Notes under the pieces: generated by a model
The model's input: only the letters and a program-made list of their open reading frames with translations
The model's database searches: none
Told to the model about the DNA's origin: nothing
Shown: one piece after another, positions 12,719-13,033 of the stretch
How positions within the stretch are numbered: the first letter of the stretch is position 1
How the letters are laid out: each line of letters starts with the position of its first letter
Position numbers and translations under genes: made by a program
Assembly (NCBI GenBank): GCA_026394435.1
Contig: JAPKYG010000110.1
Span: 1-13,033, forward strand
Length of the DNA: 13,033 nt
Source: Methanobacteriota archaeon
GTDB taxonomy: Archaea; Thermoplasmatota; E2; DHVEG-1
Direction of reading: 5' to 3'

Positions 12719-13033
12719 ATGAAGAAACATCTATTAAACGTAATAATCATTGGAATTGTATGTATATCACTGCTTACCACCATCCAACCGGTTTCTGCAT
12801 ATTCAAATGAACTCCAAAATAAAAATGCTAATACACAAACTAACCAAGAAACCGAGGATTATGGGATTATCGGCCTGAATTGGTATAACAAACCAGCAAC
12901 CTATGCACAGCTCATTAGCTGGTACCAAGCTCTTGAAGCCCTCTATCCTAGTTATATTGAAGTATTCAAAGCAAACGAATTGTATGGTACAGGTATGGCA
13001 ACTGGTGGGTATGATCTATATTACGTAAGAATA
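12719..13033 (+). CDS. Secreted M14-family zinc carboxypeptidase, N-terminal part (3' truncated)
   Basis: 105 codons are present before the window ends. Residues 1-27 form a signal peptide: basic MKKH, hydrophobic LLNVIIIGIVCISLLTTI, then PVSA with likely cleavage after residue 27. A low-complexity Asn/Gln linker (28-47) follows. The mature start is WYNKPATYAQLISWYQALEA (56-75), PSYIEVFKANELYGTG (78-93) and GGYDLYYVRI (96-105). This matches the opening of M14 metallocarboxypeptidase domains in archaea and bacteria, where 'Y.ql..wy..l...yP..i' precedes the zinc-binding HxxE. The zinc site and catalytic glutamate lie beyond the window. The product would be exported and would remove C-terminal residues from peptides, in line with an organism that uses extracellular protein. 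Confidence 0.85.
   Translation, partial: MKKHLLNVIIIGIVCISLLTTIQPVSAYSNELQNKNANTQTNQETEDYGIIGLNWYNKPATYAQLISWYQALEALYPSYIEVFKANELYGTGMATGGYDLYYVRI

Noticed and set aside
1..13033. CRISPR array, tRNA or rRNA gene, insertion sequence, prophage or defence island
   Set aside because: I found no regularly spaced repeats, cloverleaf-like segments, transposase or integrase frames, or defence-protein motifs in either strand; the gaps between genes are short and hold promoters.

Overview
The window reads as a gene-dense stretch of an archaeal chromosome, most likely a euryarchaeote of the Thermoplasmatota or a relative; this placement is inferred, not proven. Most genes are preceded by an archaeal BRE/TATA-like element (for example gaaaagattttataa) 25-60 bases upstream. 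Several start codons lie so close to the predicted transcription start that the mRNA would be leaderless or nearly so; others have clear Shine-Dalgarno sequences. The protein families also fit an archaeon: a DUF5611-like protein, a DUF1805 protein, a short FSA-type transaldolase, one-domain AbrB and zinc-ribbon miniproteins, and a C-terminal-ACT threonine dehydratase of about 400 residues.

Layout. 1-209 holds the tail of a winged-helix regulator. 316-1851 (-) is a 511-residue protein of unknown function, divergent from a nitroreductase (1937-2512). A DUF5611-like protein (2568-2849), a 50-residue zinc-ribbon protein (3009-3161) and a 291-residue protein with a C-terminal winged helix (3218-4093) follow, each with its own promoter. 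A transaldolase (4100-4759, -) converges on the last of these. Next come a 51-residue AbrB-type protein with a palindrome over its promoter (4934-5089), a two-gene DUF1805/threonine dehydratase operon (5235-6741) and a GDT1/TMEM165-type membrane transporter with no recognisable canonical start codon (6811-7359).

The right half contains a small orphan protein (7429-7752, -) divergent from an MFS transporter (7904-9139), an iron-type alcohol dehydrogenase of the YqhD/BdhA group (9196-10359, -), and a CPA2 cation/proton antiporter (10437-12017, -). The antiporter carries a zinc ribbon and a membrane hairpin at its C-terminus. It is divergent from a two-CBS-domain protein (12132-12641). The window ends in the first 105 residues of a secreted M14 zinc carboxypeptidase.

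Taken together this is mostly housekeeping and transport: amino-acid and sugar-phosphate metabolism, ion and metal homeostasis, redox enzymes and protein degradation, with several small DNA-binding or zinc-binding proteins. I see no RNA gene, CRISPR array, insertion sequence, prophage or defence island. The points most worth following are the zinc-ribbon antiporter and its divergent CBS partner, the non-canonical start of the GDT1 gene, the AbrB gene with its promoter palindrome, and the 511-residue orphan.
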